A stretch of DNA of 64,000 nt from Anaerolineales bacterium (GCA_015075405.1 JABTUK010000003.1:186001-250000); one strand, 5' to 3'. Shown: positions 16,333 through 24,561, numbered from the stretch's first letter. Made by a program: numbers and translations. The notes: generated by a model not told the origin, from the sequence alone.

Positions 16333-18672
16333 ATGAAAAACGGAACTGCGCCAAAATTAACCTGGAAAGAGGCATTGGCCGACAAAATGGCTTCTGGCCT
16401 GGTCGAAGAGATTGATAACTTTGAAACCCAGATGGAACTGCGCAAACAGGGCAAACTGGATGAAAAGGTTTTTGCCGAACTGCGCCTGCGCCGGGGGGCT
16501 TACGGCCAGCGCTACGATAACGGCCGCCGCCACGACGGCGAAAAGTCGCAGGAAATCCCTTTCCCACATAACAGCCTGACCAAAGGGCCGGATACCAAGT
16601 GGGAAGCGCCGGGCATGCAGCGCATCAAAATTCCTTTTGGCGGCCTCACCGCCGCCCAGATGGAAACCCTGGCCGACGTGGCCGAAGAGTATTCCGACTC
16701 GATCCTGCACGTGACCACCCGCCAGGATTTTCAACTCCATTTCATCTCGCTCGATGACACCCCCGATATGCACCGCCGCCTGGCTGCGGTTGGGATTACC
16801 ACCCGCGAAGCCTGCGGTAACTCGGTCCGCAATGTCACCGCCTGCCCCCTGGCCGGGGTCTGCCGCGATGAAGCCTTTGACGTAACCGGCTCGGCCAACG
16901 AATTGGCTCAATTTTTACTGGGCCACCGCGATGTCCAGGATTTTGGCCGGAAATTCAAAACCGCCTTCTCCGGCTGCCAGGCCCATCCCTGCGGTTTGAC
17001 CTCGATGCACGACCTCGGTCTGATTGCCAAAACGCAAGTGGTTGATGGCGTGGAGCAACAGGGCTTTGAAGTGTATGTCGGCGGCGGTCTTGGCTCGGTG
17101 CCGCATCTGGCCAAACTTTTCGCCGACTTTGTGCCATTGGAGGAACTGCTGCCGCTGTCTCAAGCCATCTCTCGTGTTTTCGCTCGCTATGGCGAGAAGA
17201 AAAACCGCAACAAGGCCCGTCTTAAATTCCTGGTCGCCCAGCTTGGGATTGACGAGTTTCGCCGTTTGGTTTTGGAGGAACGTGAGACGTTGGAGCCTGA
17301 TCCTCGCTGGACCGCCTGGCTGGAATCCCTGCCCGGCTACGAGGAGTCGGCTTTGCCGCAGCCGGCATTGGGCGAGGCGTTAGATTTGGGTGACGACTTT
17401 GAAAAATGGAAATCCACCAATGTCTACCGCCAGCGCCAGGCCGGTTTTGTTACCGTGACCATTGCCCTGCCCCTCGGCGATATCACCTCGCAGCAGTTGC
17501 GCCGCCTGGCCGACATCACCCGCCGCTTTACCCGCGACACCGCCCGGACGACGGTGGAGCAGAATATTGTTCTGCGCTGGATTCACGAGGCCGACCTGCC
17601 GGCCCTTTATGCAGCGTTGGGCGAAATCAAACTCAACGCCCCCGGCGCAGAGACCATTGTGGATGTGACGGCCTGCCCTGGTACCGATACCTGCAAATTA
17701 GGCATTGCCAGCTCGCGCGGCCTGGCCGCTCAACTGCGCCAGCGTCTGGCGGCCAAAGGCTGGCAGTACGAAGAGGCGGTGCGTGATATTCGTATCAAAA
17801 TTAGCGGCTGCTTCAATTCCTGCGGCCAGCACGCCGTGGCCGAAATCGGCTTTTTTGGCTCCAGCCGCAATGTTGACGGCTACCGCGTGCCCCACTTCCA
17901 ACTGGTGCTGGGCGGCGAGTGGGCCAACAACGCCGTCAACTTCGGCCAATCATTGGGGGCCATTCCCTCCAAGCGCGTCCCCGAGGTGGTGGATCACCTG
18001 TTGGAAATGTATATGCAGGGCCGGCAAAAAGGCGAGCGCTTCCGCGAATACATCACCCGCATCGGCAAAACCGAAATCAAAGCGCAGCTCAAACCCTTTA
18101 CCGAAGTGCCGCCCTACCAGGTTGATTCGTCCTTCTATTCAGATTGGGCCGACGCCCGCGAGTTTAGCATTGGTGATATTGGGGTGGGTGAGTGCGCCGG
18201 CGAAGTGGTCAGCCTGACCGATTTTGGCATCGCCGCCGCCGAGGCCCTGCATTTCGACGCCCAGGTGGTGCTGGAAGGGGGCAAAGACCAGGCCAGGCTG
18301 GATAAAGCCGCCGCGCTGGCCCTGCAAGCGATGCTCAGCGGCGCGCAAGCCCTGATCAAAGTCCAAAATATAGATATTGCCGACCAGCCCGACCGGATTG
18401 TTCAGGAATTTCGCCAGCGCTTTTACGAGACCGAACTGTTTTTTGACCCCTACGCCAAAGGTAAATTTGCCCACTATTTCTTCAACGCCTACGAGCAGCG
18501 CCACGCCTCCAAAGATTTGGATGCCGTGCTGCGCTTGATCGAAGAGGCCGGCCTGTTTATCGAGGCCGCGCATGCCTGCTATACCCGGCTGTTAGAGAGC
18601 CGTCCGGCTGTTCCGGTCAATCCTTTTGCCAATTTGTTAAAAGCCAAACCTGTCAAAGCTGTGGCGGTGTAG
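16333..18672 (+). CDS. Sulfite/nitrite reductase with C-terminal extension
   Basis: This 779-residue protein combines two sulfite/nitrite reductase half-domains. The canonical siroheme-[4Fe-4S] ligands are in the second half: ACPGTDTC (C-x5-C) and GCFNSC (C-x3-C). The first half carries TACPLAGVC and GCQAHPC, a second cysteine set that is less usual. From about residue 595 a 150-180-residue helical extension continues past the normal end, with QAMLSGAQALIKVQNI and a HEPN-like look. Position after CysH and a siroheme synthase strongly favours assimilatory sulfite reduction to sulfide, though nitrite cannot be excluded. The start ATG follows GAGGGGG by about 5 nt. Confidence 0.92.
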   Translation: MKNGTAPKLTWKEALADKMASGLVEEIDNFETQMELRKQGKLDEKVFAELRLRRGAYGQRYDNGRRHDGEKSQEIPFPHNSLTKGPDTKWEAPGMQRIKIPFGGLTAAQMETLADVAEEYSDSILHVTTRQDFQLHFISLDDTPDMHRRLAAVGITTREACGNSVRNVTACPLAGVCRDEAFDVTGSANELAQFLLGHRDVQDFGRKFKTAFSGCQAHPCGLTSMHDLGLIAKTQVVDGVEQQGFEVYVGGGLGSVPHLAKLFADFVPLEELLPLSQAISRVFARYGEKKNRNKARLKFLVAQLGIDEFRRLVLEERETLEPDPRWTAWLESLPGYEESALPQPALGEALDLGDDFEKWKSTNVYRQRQAGFVTVTIALPLGDITSQQLRRLADITRRFTRDTARTTVEQNIVLRWIHEADLPALYAALGEIKLNAPGAETIVDVTACPGTDTCKLGIASSRGLAAQLRQRLAAKGWQYEEAVRDIRIKISGCFNSCGQHAVAEIGFFGSSRNVDGYRVPHFQLVLGGEWANNAVNFGQSLGAIPSKRVPEVVDHLLEMYMQGRQKGERFREYITRIGKTEIKAQLKPFTEVPPYQVDSSFYSDWADAREFSIGDIGVGECAGEVVSLTDFGIAAAEALHFDAQVVLEGGKDQARLDKAAALALQAMLSGAQALIKVQNIDIADQPDRIVQEFRQRFYETELFFDPYAKGKFAHYFFNAYEQRHASKDLDAVLRLIEEAGLFIEAAHACYTRLLESRPAVPVNPFANLLKAKPVKAVAV

Positions 18673-18734
18673 GGTGAGGCGAGGACGCGAGGTGGCGAAG
18701 ATTTTTTCGCCTCCTCGCCTCACGCCTCCTCGCA
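18673..18734. repeat. GAGGCGA-family inverted repeat
   Basis: GTGAGGCGAGGACGCGAGG and the complementary TCGCCTCCTCGCCTCACGCC lie around an AT-rich loop. It begins right at the sulfite reductase stop. Confidence 0.85.
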
Positions 18735-18759
18735 TCTTTATCTTTAAGGAGCTATAACC

Positions 18760-19347
18760 ATGAACCTTGAACGCTTTTGCCTGAAATTCTTCGCCCGGCC
18801 CGGCGCGCCGCTGGACGACGCTGTTTTTATTGACATCTTTCACGACTGGATTCGGCTCAAAAAGTTGCCGGGTATCTTGCTCGACGTGGCCGATTATCGC
18901 CACGTGCCGGAGGGACCGGGGGTGATGCTCATTACCCACGACATCAACTTTGGCATGGACTACAGCAGCGGGGCTTTTGGCCTGCTGGCCCAGCGTAAGC
19001 GGGGATTGGGTCGCAGCCATCAAGAAAATTTGCTGGAACTGGCACGGGCCACGATCACCTTTGGGGCGCTGCTGGAGGCGGATCCCCGCCTGACCGGTCA
19101 ATTGAAGTTGGAAGGCGGGGTCTTTCACTACATCGCCAATGACCGCCTGCTGGCCCCTAACACCGAGGCCGGTTTTGCCGCCCTCCAGCCCGACCTGGCC
19201 GCTGTCGCCGCCTTGATTTATCCCGGCCAACAGGTTTCCATCACCCGCCTGTCGAATGACCCTCGGGAACGGCTGACAGGGGTGGTTGATGCCGGTTCGC
19301 TGAATTTTTCGGTGCTGCTGGAAACGGTGGGAATTGCGGCCCCGTAA
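18760..19347 (+). CDS. Conserved-looking protein of the sulfur operon, unknown function
   Basis: I do not recognise a named family. The 195-residue product lacks a signal peptide or membrane helices. Segments that look conserved are VFIDIFHDWIR, LLDVADYRHVPEGPGVMLI, DINFGMDYSSG, GLLAQRK and a C-terminal NFSVLLETVG. AAGGAGC precedes the ATG by about 7 nt. It sits 87 nt after the sulfite reductase in the same direction and is followed by DUF4202, so a role in sulfur assimilation is likely by context only. Confidence 0.75.
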   Translation: MNLERFCLKFFARPGAPLDDAVFIDIFHDWIRLKKLPGILLDVADYRHVPEGPGVMLITHDINFGMDYSSGAFGLLAQRKRGLGRSHQENLLELARATITFGALLEADPRLTGQLKLEGGVFHYIANDRLLAPNTEAGFAALQPDLAAVAALIYPGQQVSITRLSNDPRERLTGVVDAGSLNFSVLLETVGIAAP

Positions 19348-19399
19348 AAAATTAGCGCCTAAACAATGAGACTCTTGTCCAGTAAGCAAAAGCTTTTGA

Positions 19400-19475
19400 G
19401 TCCACAGATAGACACAGATTACCACAGATAATTTTTTGATTTTCAAATTTTTTATCTGTGTTCATCTGTGGACAC
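19400..19475. repeat. CACAGAT-type tandem inverted repeat
   Basis: TCCACAGATAGACACAGATTACCACAGAT is balanced by ATCTGTGTTCATCTGTGGA on the other side of an AT-rich loop. The spacing here is nearer 10 than 7 bp. Related words occur at 20111 and 56421. Confidence 0.75.
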
Positions 19476-19489
19476 CCAATGAAAGAATA

Positions 19490-20086
19490 ATGAACACAAC
19501 TCGATTTGATCAGGCTATCGCCAAAATTGATGCCGCTAACGCGCAAGACCCTCACCTTTTGCTTATCAGCGGCCAAACCCGACCGTTGGAAGTAGTTCAC
19601 GCCGAGCGGCGCACTGCCTGGATTCATCAATTAGTGGGCGAAGCCGCCTCGGAGGCGCTGCTGTTAGCAGCCAGGGCGCAGCACCTCCGGCGTTGGGAAA
19701 TTCCCCGTGACAGCTATCCGCATGACCGGGCCGGGTATCTTAAGTGGCGTGAGGATTTGAAGCAGTTCCACGCCGAAAAAACCGCCGAGATTTTGCGCGA
19801 GGTCAGCTATGATACTGCCACCATCGAGCGGGTCCAGGCGTTGATTTTGAAAAAACGGCTGAAACTCGACCCGGAAGCGCAGGCGTTGGAAGACGCCCTG
19901 TGCCTTGTTTTTTTAGAGGAACAATTCTCTGATTTTGCCAAAAAAGAGCCGGACAAAATCGAAGGCATTGTCGCTAAAACCTGGCGTAAGATGTCGCCGC
20001 AAGGCCAGCAGTTTGCTTTGGCTTTACCCCTGGCGGCTGAAGACCGGACCATTATCGAGCGGGCGCTTGCTGCCTCTACCCGGTAA
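19490..20086 (+). CDS. DUF4202 domain protein
   Basis: This 198-residue protein matches DUF4202: RFDQAIAKIDAANAQDP, HAERRTAWIHQL, LAARAQHLRRWEIPRDSYP, GYLKWREDLKQFHA and LEDALCLVFLEEQF. The histidine-rich helical pattern (H..R...W, AQHLRRW) resembles an HD-like helical bundle. Members are recurrently found with sulfate-assimilation genes, which is the context here, but the biochemical role is not established. I chose the ATG at 19490; the longer frame adds residues encoded by a repeat. It is the last gene of the operon. Confidence 0.88.
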   Translation: MNTTRFDQAIAKIDAANAQDPHLLLISGQTRPLEVVHAERRTAWIHQLVGEAASEALLLAARAQHLRRWEIPRDSYPHDRAGYLKWREDLKQFHAEKTAEILREVSYDTATIERVQALILKKRLKLDPEAQALEDALCLVFLEEQFSDFAKKEPDKIEGIVAKTWRKMSPQGQQFALALPLAAEDRTIIERALAASTR

Positions 20087-20110
20087 ATTTGGGGCAAACC
20101 TGCAAAAATT

Positions 20111-20177
20111 AGTTCACAGATAAACACGGATAACCAACAAGGAAAATATATCTGCGTTTATCTGCGTTTATCTATGG
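20111..20177. repeat. ACAGATA-type tandem inverted repeat
   Basis: CACAGATAAACACGGATAACC is followed by TATCTGCGTTTATCTGCGTTTATC. It lies between convergent genes. Confidence 0.7.
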
Positions 20178-20189
20178 GCCTTGATTCTT

Positions 20190-21200
20190 CTACTCAAACA
20201 ATCGCGTAATCTCATCGCGGGCAAAGGTGGGCAGTGGGTGTCTCCCGTTCGGTTCCACCAACCAGTAGCCCTGCTCTGCGGGCTGCACCCGGCCAATCAC
20301 GCTGGTGTTGATCCCCGCTCGTTCCAAATCGGCCACAATTTGAAGGGTAGCCGAAGGATCGGCGGCGATGAGTAAACTACCCGAAGCGATGACTCCCAGA
20401 GGGTTCAACTTGAAATGTTGGCACAGGGCTACCGTTTCAGGTAAATAGGGCAGTTTTTCTTCAAAAATTTCCAAACCTACTTGTGAGGCCTGGGCCATTT
20501 CATGCAGGCCGGTTGCCACACCGCCTTCGGTGGGATCGTGCATGGCGTGAACGCCTCCGGCAGTGATGGCAATGGCGGCGTCTTTGACTACGCTGATTCC
20601 CGGTTCGGATAAAAAATTCGCATACTCATCAAGACTATTTTCATCGAAGTGAGAGAGGAGTTGAAGTCGCTTTTCTCGGGCAATGATGGCCGTTGCTTCT
20701 ACGGCGATGCCTTTGGTCAAGATTAAATCATCGCCCACCCGCGCGCCGCGATTCGTCACCAGTTTTTCGCGGGGTACTTCGCCCAGCATTTGACCGATCA
20801 CAATCGGGCGGTCGAGGCCGTAGGTGATTTCGGTATGTCCTCCGGCCAGGGTGATCCCCAATTCAGCGCAGGCTGAACTGATTTGCTCAAAAATTCGCTC
20901 CACCAATTCCGGGGTGCTTTTATTTTCGGGCAACAACAAGGTGGCCAGAAACCAGCGCGGCGTAGCGCCGGCACAAGCTATATCGTTGGCGTTGATGTTG
21001 ACCGCGTACCAGCCAATCTCATTGGTGGCAAAGGTGATCGGGTCGGTGGTAGCAACCAGGTAGCGGTCGCCCATTTCGATAACGGCTGCATCCTCGCCCA
21101 CCGCGCCGCCGATCACCAGGCGCGGATCGTTGGGGGCATATCGCTTTAACAAACGGGCCAAATCTGCTGCGGGTAACTTTCCGAGTGGATAGGTGGACAT
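20190..21200 (-). CDS. AIR synthase-related (HypE/PurM-like) protein
   Basis: This 336-residue PurM-fold protein shows GEDAAVIEMGDRYLVATTDP, AVNINANDIACAGATP, LAGGHTEIT, GDDLILTKGIAVEAT, and HDPTEGGVATGLHEMA, the order seen in HypE, ThiL and SelD relatives. It lacks the C-terminal cysteine of true HypE, and no hydrogenase maturation genes are nearby, so a general ATP-dependent PurM-like role is the safe call. Its gene lies downstream of a leader with promoter, small ORF and alternative stems (21292-21490), implying strong post-initiation control. Confidence 0.88.
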   Translation of the reverse strand: MSTYPLGKLPAADLARLLKRYAPNDPRLVIGGAVGEDAAVIEMGDRYLVATTDPITFATNEIGWYAVNINANDIACAGATPRWFLATLLLPENKSTPELVERIFEQISSACAELGITLAGGHTEITYGLDRPIVIGQMLGEVPREKLVTNRGARVGDDLILTKGIAVEATAIIAREKRLQLLSHFDENSLDEYANFLSEPGISVVKDAAIAITAGGVHAMHDPTEGGVATGLHEMAQASQVGLEIFEEKLPYLPETVALCQHFKLNPLGVIASGSLLIAADPSATLQIVADLERAGINTSVIGRVQPAEQGYWLVEPNGRHPLPTFARDEITRLFE

Positions 21201-21215
21201 AGACTAATCTCCAAG

Positions 21216-21281
21216 ATGACGGAGGACCGGGGACCGAAGACAGGTTAAAAGTTGCCGTCTCCCGTCCCCGGTCTCCGGTCG
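21216..21281. repeat. Tandem-heptamer inverted repeat (GACCGGG)
   Basis: Units GACGGAG, GACCGGG, GACCGAA and GACAGG are followed by CCGTCTCCCGTCCCCGGTCTCCGGTC. It lies between the leader hairpins and the AIR synthase-like start. Confidence 0.8.
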
Positions 21282-21291
21282 TTTAAAGAAC

Positions 21292-21319
21292 AAAGGGCCA
21301 CACCTAAGTGTGACCCTTT
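21292..21319 (-). terminator. Terminator-like hairpin of the leader RNA
   Basis: As minus-strand RNA, AAAGGG-U-CACAC pairs with GUGUG-G-CCCUUU around a 4-nt loop; the central position is a U-G wobble in this strand but a C/A mismatch in the other, so the fold favours minus-strand RNA. The following sequence is U-rich (UUUGUUCUUU). Confidence 0.65.
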
Positions 21320-21322
21320 GCC

Positions 21323-21405
21323 GCGCCGTAGCAATCTACCCGAGAACGGGAGGTGATGCTACGGCGCTTTGCATGCTGCTAAAATCCGACATTAGCATCA
21401 CCTCC
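21323..21405 (-). promoter_or_regulatory. Mutually exclusive stems controlling a Shine-Dalgarno
   Basis: Stem A is a perfect 13-bp repeat: GGAGGTGATGCTA (21393-21405, containing the Shine-Dalgarno of the small ORF) with TAGCATCACCTCC (21349-21361). Stem B is an 11-bp repeat, GCGCCGTAGCA with TGCTACGGCGC (21323-21333 and 21357-21367), capped by CCCG-loop-CGGG. A and B share bases 21357-21361 and cannot form together. A third complementary segment, CACCTCC, precedes the Shine-Dalgarno. This is the layout of a translational or transcriptional switch. Confidence 0.65.
21336..21392 (-). CDS. 18-residue leader ORF
   Basis: An ATG eight nt after AAGGAGG opens an 18-codon frame ending in TAG: MSDFSSMQSAVASPPVLG. 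The coding part overlaps the anti-Shine-Dalgarno strand of stem A and its stop falls in the loop of stem B, so a translating ribosome would disrupt A. There is no run of a single regulatory codon such as Trp or Cys. An alternative ATG two codons earlier is less well spaced. It could be a leader peptide for the AIR-synthase-like gene or an independent small protein. Confidence 0.5.
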   Translation of the reverse strand: MSDFSSMQSAVASPPVLG

Positions 21406-21461
21406 TTAAATTAGGATAGCAAGGTGGAGGTGAAAGTGTCTGTTTGACTTTTCACGAGGAT

Positions 21462-21490
21462 ATTATGACACAAAGCCGGTGGGTTGTCAA
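21462..21490 (-). promoter_or_regulatory. Near-consensus sigma-70 promoter of the leader
   Basis: On the minus strand TTGACA (21485-21490) is separated by exactly 17 nt from CATAAT (21462-21467). Transcription would begin near 21455 and run through the small ORF and stems toward the AIR-synthase-like gene. Confidence 0.7.
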
Positions 21491-21601
21491 GAGGCGATTT
21501 TGCTTAGTTGGGTCAGCGTAGGGTAGTCCAATCAGGAACAACTTTTAAGCTCGATAGGGCTAATCTGGGTATCCTCGATTATCTTCAGGTATTTTGTGCC
21601 A

Positions 21602-22393
21602 TCAATATAGCAAATTTATGGGGTCAAAACTCCGGCCAATAACCGGTTTGTAAACCCGCACCTGGGGGGCCAGGGTGTGCAGAGTAGCCTCAAATTTAGA
21701 TAAATCGCTCAGCTCACTCAAGGGCGGAAAATAGTTATCCCAATGATGGGGAATGACGACTCTGGGTTGGAGCCGGGCCGCCAGCCGGGCGGCCGCAGTG
21801 CTGGTATCAGGATTATGTTCGACCGGCAGCAGGGCCAAATCGGGACGTAAATTGTCCACTTGGGCCTGAGACCAATTTGCGCTGCTAAAATGAACAATGG
21901 ACAAGCCGTCAATTTTAAAGGCGTAGGCCACTTCCTCACTGGGAGGCCAGGCCCGCACCAAATCACCCAAATGGGCTGGCATTTGCAGGTTACGAATAAG
22001 CTGGCGAACCGCCGGTAAGGAGCCGGGCTGATTTGTCCGGCTGGAAAAAGCCTGCCAACTCAGGCTGCCCACTCGTTTGAGCGTATGGGGAATAACGTTT
22101 TCCAGGTTGTGGGCTGAGACGCCCTGCCCCATCAACCGTTGGCATACCGGCTCGACGGCGTGAATAATTGCGCCGGTTTGCCGGGCCAGGGCCGGTGTAT
22201 CCAGGGCATGATCAAAGCGCCCATCGGTCAGGAAAATCTCATCCACCGGAGCCAGGTCGGCCAGTTGAATCGGTAAAAAAGGGTAGGCCAGCGCCGGCCG
22301 GGAGAGGTAAGGGTTAATCAAGAGTGTTGCGCCTTCGCCGGTATCCACTTTAAAGCCGGCTGCGCCTAGCCAGGTGAGTTGCAAATTTTCCAT
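21602..22393 (-). CDS. MBL-fold protein with degenerate metal site
   Basis: This 263-residue metallo-beta-lactamase-fold protein opens LQLTWLGAAGFKVDTG and later has VIPHHWDNYFPPL, typical of UPF0173-like hydrolases. The hallmark HxHxDH is replaced by DGRFDH (in LTDGRFDHALD), losing two metal-ligand histidines. The usual central histidine (GDT-like) region reads SSANWS. A catalytically altered or non-hydrolytic role is possible. No signal peptide is present. The gene stands alone between two leader regions. Confidence 0.8.
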   Translation of the reverse strand: MENLQLTWLGAAGFKVDTGEGATLLINPYLSRPALAYPFLPIQLADLAPVDEIFLTDGRFDHALDTPALARQTGAIIHAVEPVCQRLMGQGVSAHNLENVIPHTLKRVGSLSWQAFSSRTNQPGSLPAVRQLIRNLQMPAHLGDLVRAWPPSEEVAYAFKIDGLSIVHFSSANWSQAQVDNLRPDLALLPVEHNPDTSTAAARLAARLQPRVVIPHHWDNYFPPLSELSDLSKFEATLHTLAPQVRVYKPVIGRSFDPINLLY

Positions 22394-22490
22394 CCTCTGA
22401 GCGGACTGTCGCCTTCATGATAATCAAGGTTAAAGGGATGTCAAACCAGGTGATTAAGGTTAACGTTATTTACTGATCAGGATGTAACTT

Positions 22491-22555
22491 GCGTTAATGC
22501 GTAAAACGTAACGAATTTCCGTCAGAAAATCTTTACGTTTTACGCATTACGTTTC
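22491..22555. repeat. Tandem-heptamer inverted repeat (GTAAAAC)
   Basis: GCGTTAATGCGTAAAACGTAACG is followed by ACGTTTTACGCATTACGTTT, period 7 in both arms, upstream of mutL. Confidence 0.8.
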
Positions 22556-22622
22556 AGGTGTGGTAAAATAACGGGCGCTTGAAGGTTCAAGGATTTACTG
22601 CGACGATGACGGAGTGACGGTT

Positions 22623-24455
22623 GTGACAATTCGTATTCTGCCGCCCGATGTGGCGGCCAAGATAGCCGCCGGTGAAGTGGTCGAGCGGCCGGCGTCGGTG
22701 GTCAAAGAGTTGGTCGAAAATGCCATTGATGCGGGGGCCAAAACCATCCGGGTAGAAATTCAGAGCGGCGGCAAACGTTTGATCCAGGTTTTGGATGATG
22801 GCAGCGGCATCCCCGCCGAAGAAATTCCTCTGGCCTTTGCCCGTCACGCCACCAGCAAACTGGTTTCGGTGGATGATTTGAGCCGGGTGACAACGTTGGG
22901 TTTTCGGGGTGAAGCCCTGGCTTCGGTAGCGGCGGTGTCACAGCTTACCCTGTTATCCCGGCCGGCCTCGCAACCGGCGGCCACCCGGATACGCTTGGAG
23001 GGAGGGCAGCAGGTGGTGCTGGGCGCGGCCGGCTCGCCGGGCGGCACTATTATTACGGTGGAAAATCTTTTTTACAATGTGCCGGCCCGCCTGAAGTTTC
23101 TCAAAGCTGACGCCACCGAAGCCGCTCATATTCACCGGATTGTCTCGCATTATGCTTTGGCCTACCCCCACATTCGCTTTGCCTTGCAAAGCGACCAGCG
23201 CACCACCTTTCAAACCAATGGCCGGGGTGATTTGTTCGACGCTTTGGCCGCTGTTTTTGATTTGGAAACAGCCCGGCAGATGATACTGGTCGAGTACGAC
23301 GAGGGGCGGGAGAACGCGAGGACGCGAGGACGCGAAGCGGGCGAAGATGCGGATGAGGAACTCCTCACCTCTTCGCCTCACCGCCTCTCGGTTCACGGCT
23401 ACGTGGGTGCGCCAGCTCTGCACCGGGGCACACGTGACCAGATTATCTTTTTTGTTAACAAACGCTGGATTCAGGACCGCTCGCTTAATCAGGCGGTGGT
23501 CCAGGCTTACCATACCTTTTTGCCGGTGGGCCGTTATCCGGTGGCCGTGCTCAATATCGAACTGGACCCGGCGGAGGTGGATGTCAATGTTCACCCGACC
23601 AAGGCAGAGGTGAAATTTCAGGACCCGCGCGCTGTTTTTAAGGCTGCGCAAAAAGCGGTTCGGGAGGCAGTCATGGCGGCTGCGCCCGTGCCTGCTTACG
23701 GCGGACAGGCCACGCCTACTTATCATTACAGCGGCGGCTTTGGCGACCACGCCGGTGATGCTGCCCCCTGGCGGACCTCGTTTGGACCCTCATTTAGCCA
23801 ATTTGGTTTCGAGATGCAACGCACTTTTGATAATGAAGGCGAACGACAGCCGCTGCTTGAACCGCCGGCTCCACAGGGGCTGCCGCTCATGCGGGTGGTG
23901 GGCCAGATTCAACAAATGTATATTGTGGCCGAAGGGCCGGACGGCCTCTATCTGATTGACCAGCATGCCGCCCATGAGCGGATTCTCTATGAAAAATTGG
24001 CCCAGCAAAAAGCGCAAGCGGCGGTGGCGCGCCAGCAGTTGTTGGAGCCGGTGGTGGTAGAATTATCGCCGGGGCAGGCCGCCTTGGTCGAGGCTGAACT
24101 GAAGGCTTTGAGCGAAGTGGGGTTTGAGTTGGAGCCGTTTGGCGGCGCAACTTACCGGATTCGGGCGGTGCCTGACATCCTGGGGCAGGCCAATCCGGCC
24201 CAGGCCCTGGTAGACATTTTGGCCGAAATGGCCGATGGCGCGATTCCGTTGGCCCGCGAAACCCACGAAAAGATTGCCATTACCGTTTGTAAACGGGCTT
24301 CCATCAAAGGGGGGCAGATTTTGTCTCAAGAAGAGATGCGCGAGTTGGTCCGCCAGTTAGAGGCTACCAGCGCCCCGCGCACCTGTCCCCATGGCCGCCC
24401 AACCATGATTCACCTCAGCGCGACCCAATTAGCCAAGGAATTTGGGCGGCTGTAA
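22623..24455 (+). CDS. mutL: DNA mismatch repair protein MutL
   Basis: A MutL of about 610 residues. GHKL ATPase motifs are complete: ELVENAIDAGA, DDGSGI, ARHATSK and GFRGEAL. The C-terminal domain has DQHAAHERILYE, matching DQHA(x)2E(x)4E of nicking-competent MutL, and APRTCPHGRPT. It joins MutS to downstream excision. I favour the GTG at 22623 (GGAG 8 nt upstream) over the GTG nine nt earlier. Residues around 230-256 (ENARTRGREAGEDADEEL...) are encoded by a GAGGCGA-family inverted repeat inserted in frame at the start of the transducer subdomain. The gene stands alone and no mutS is seen. Confidence 0.96.
   Translation: MTIRILPPDVAAKIAAGEVVERPASVVKELVENAIDAGAKTIRVEIQSGGKRLIQVLDDGSGIPAEEIPLAFARHATSKLVSVDDLSRVTTLGFRGEALASVAAVSQLTLLSRPASQPAATRIRLEGGQQVVLGAAGSPGGTIITVENLFYNVPARLKFLKADATEAAHIHRIVSHYALAYPHIRFALQSDQRTTFQTNGRGDLFDALAAVFDLETARQMILVEYDEGRENARTRGREAGEDADEELLTSSPHRLSVHGYVGAPALHRGTRDQIIFFVNKRWIQDRSLNQAVVQAYHTFLPVGRYPVAVLNIELDPAEVDVNVHPTKAEVKFQDPRAVFKAAQKAVREAVMAAAPVPAYGGQATPTYHYSGGFGDHAGDAAPWRTSFGPSFSQFGFEMQRTFDNEGERQPLLEPPAPQGLPLMRVVGQIQQMYIVAEGPDGLYLIDQHAAHERILYEKLAQQKAQAAVARQQLLEPVVVELSPGQAALVEAELKALSEVGFELEPFGGATYRIRAVPDILGQANPAQALVDILAEMADGAIPLARETHEKIAITVCKRASIKGGQILSQEEMRELVRQLEATSAPRTCPHGRPTMIHLSATQLAKEFGRL
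23309..23391. repeat. GAGGCGA-family inverted repeat inside mutL
   Basis: CGCGAGGACGCGAGGACGCGAAG...GCGAAG is balanced by CTTCGCCTCACCGCCTC. It keeps the mutL frame open and adds about 27 charged residues absent from ordinary MutL proteins. Confidence 0.75.
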
Positions 24456-24546
24456 GTGATTGTCCAAAAATAAGTTCCCCCAAGTTTCTACGAGTTCCCA
24501 GGGAACTAAGGGAACTCGTAGAAACTCAAAACGGGAAGTAAATTTT
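24455..24546. repeat. 92-bp hairpin repeat, copy B
   Basis: This copy matches 1291-1382. The stem is TTTCTACGAGTTCC and its perfect complement, with a compensatory change relative to copy A. It starts at the last base of the mutL stop and lies between convergent genes. Confidence 0.8.
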
Positions 24547-24561
24547 AGATGTTTACAAAAT

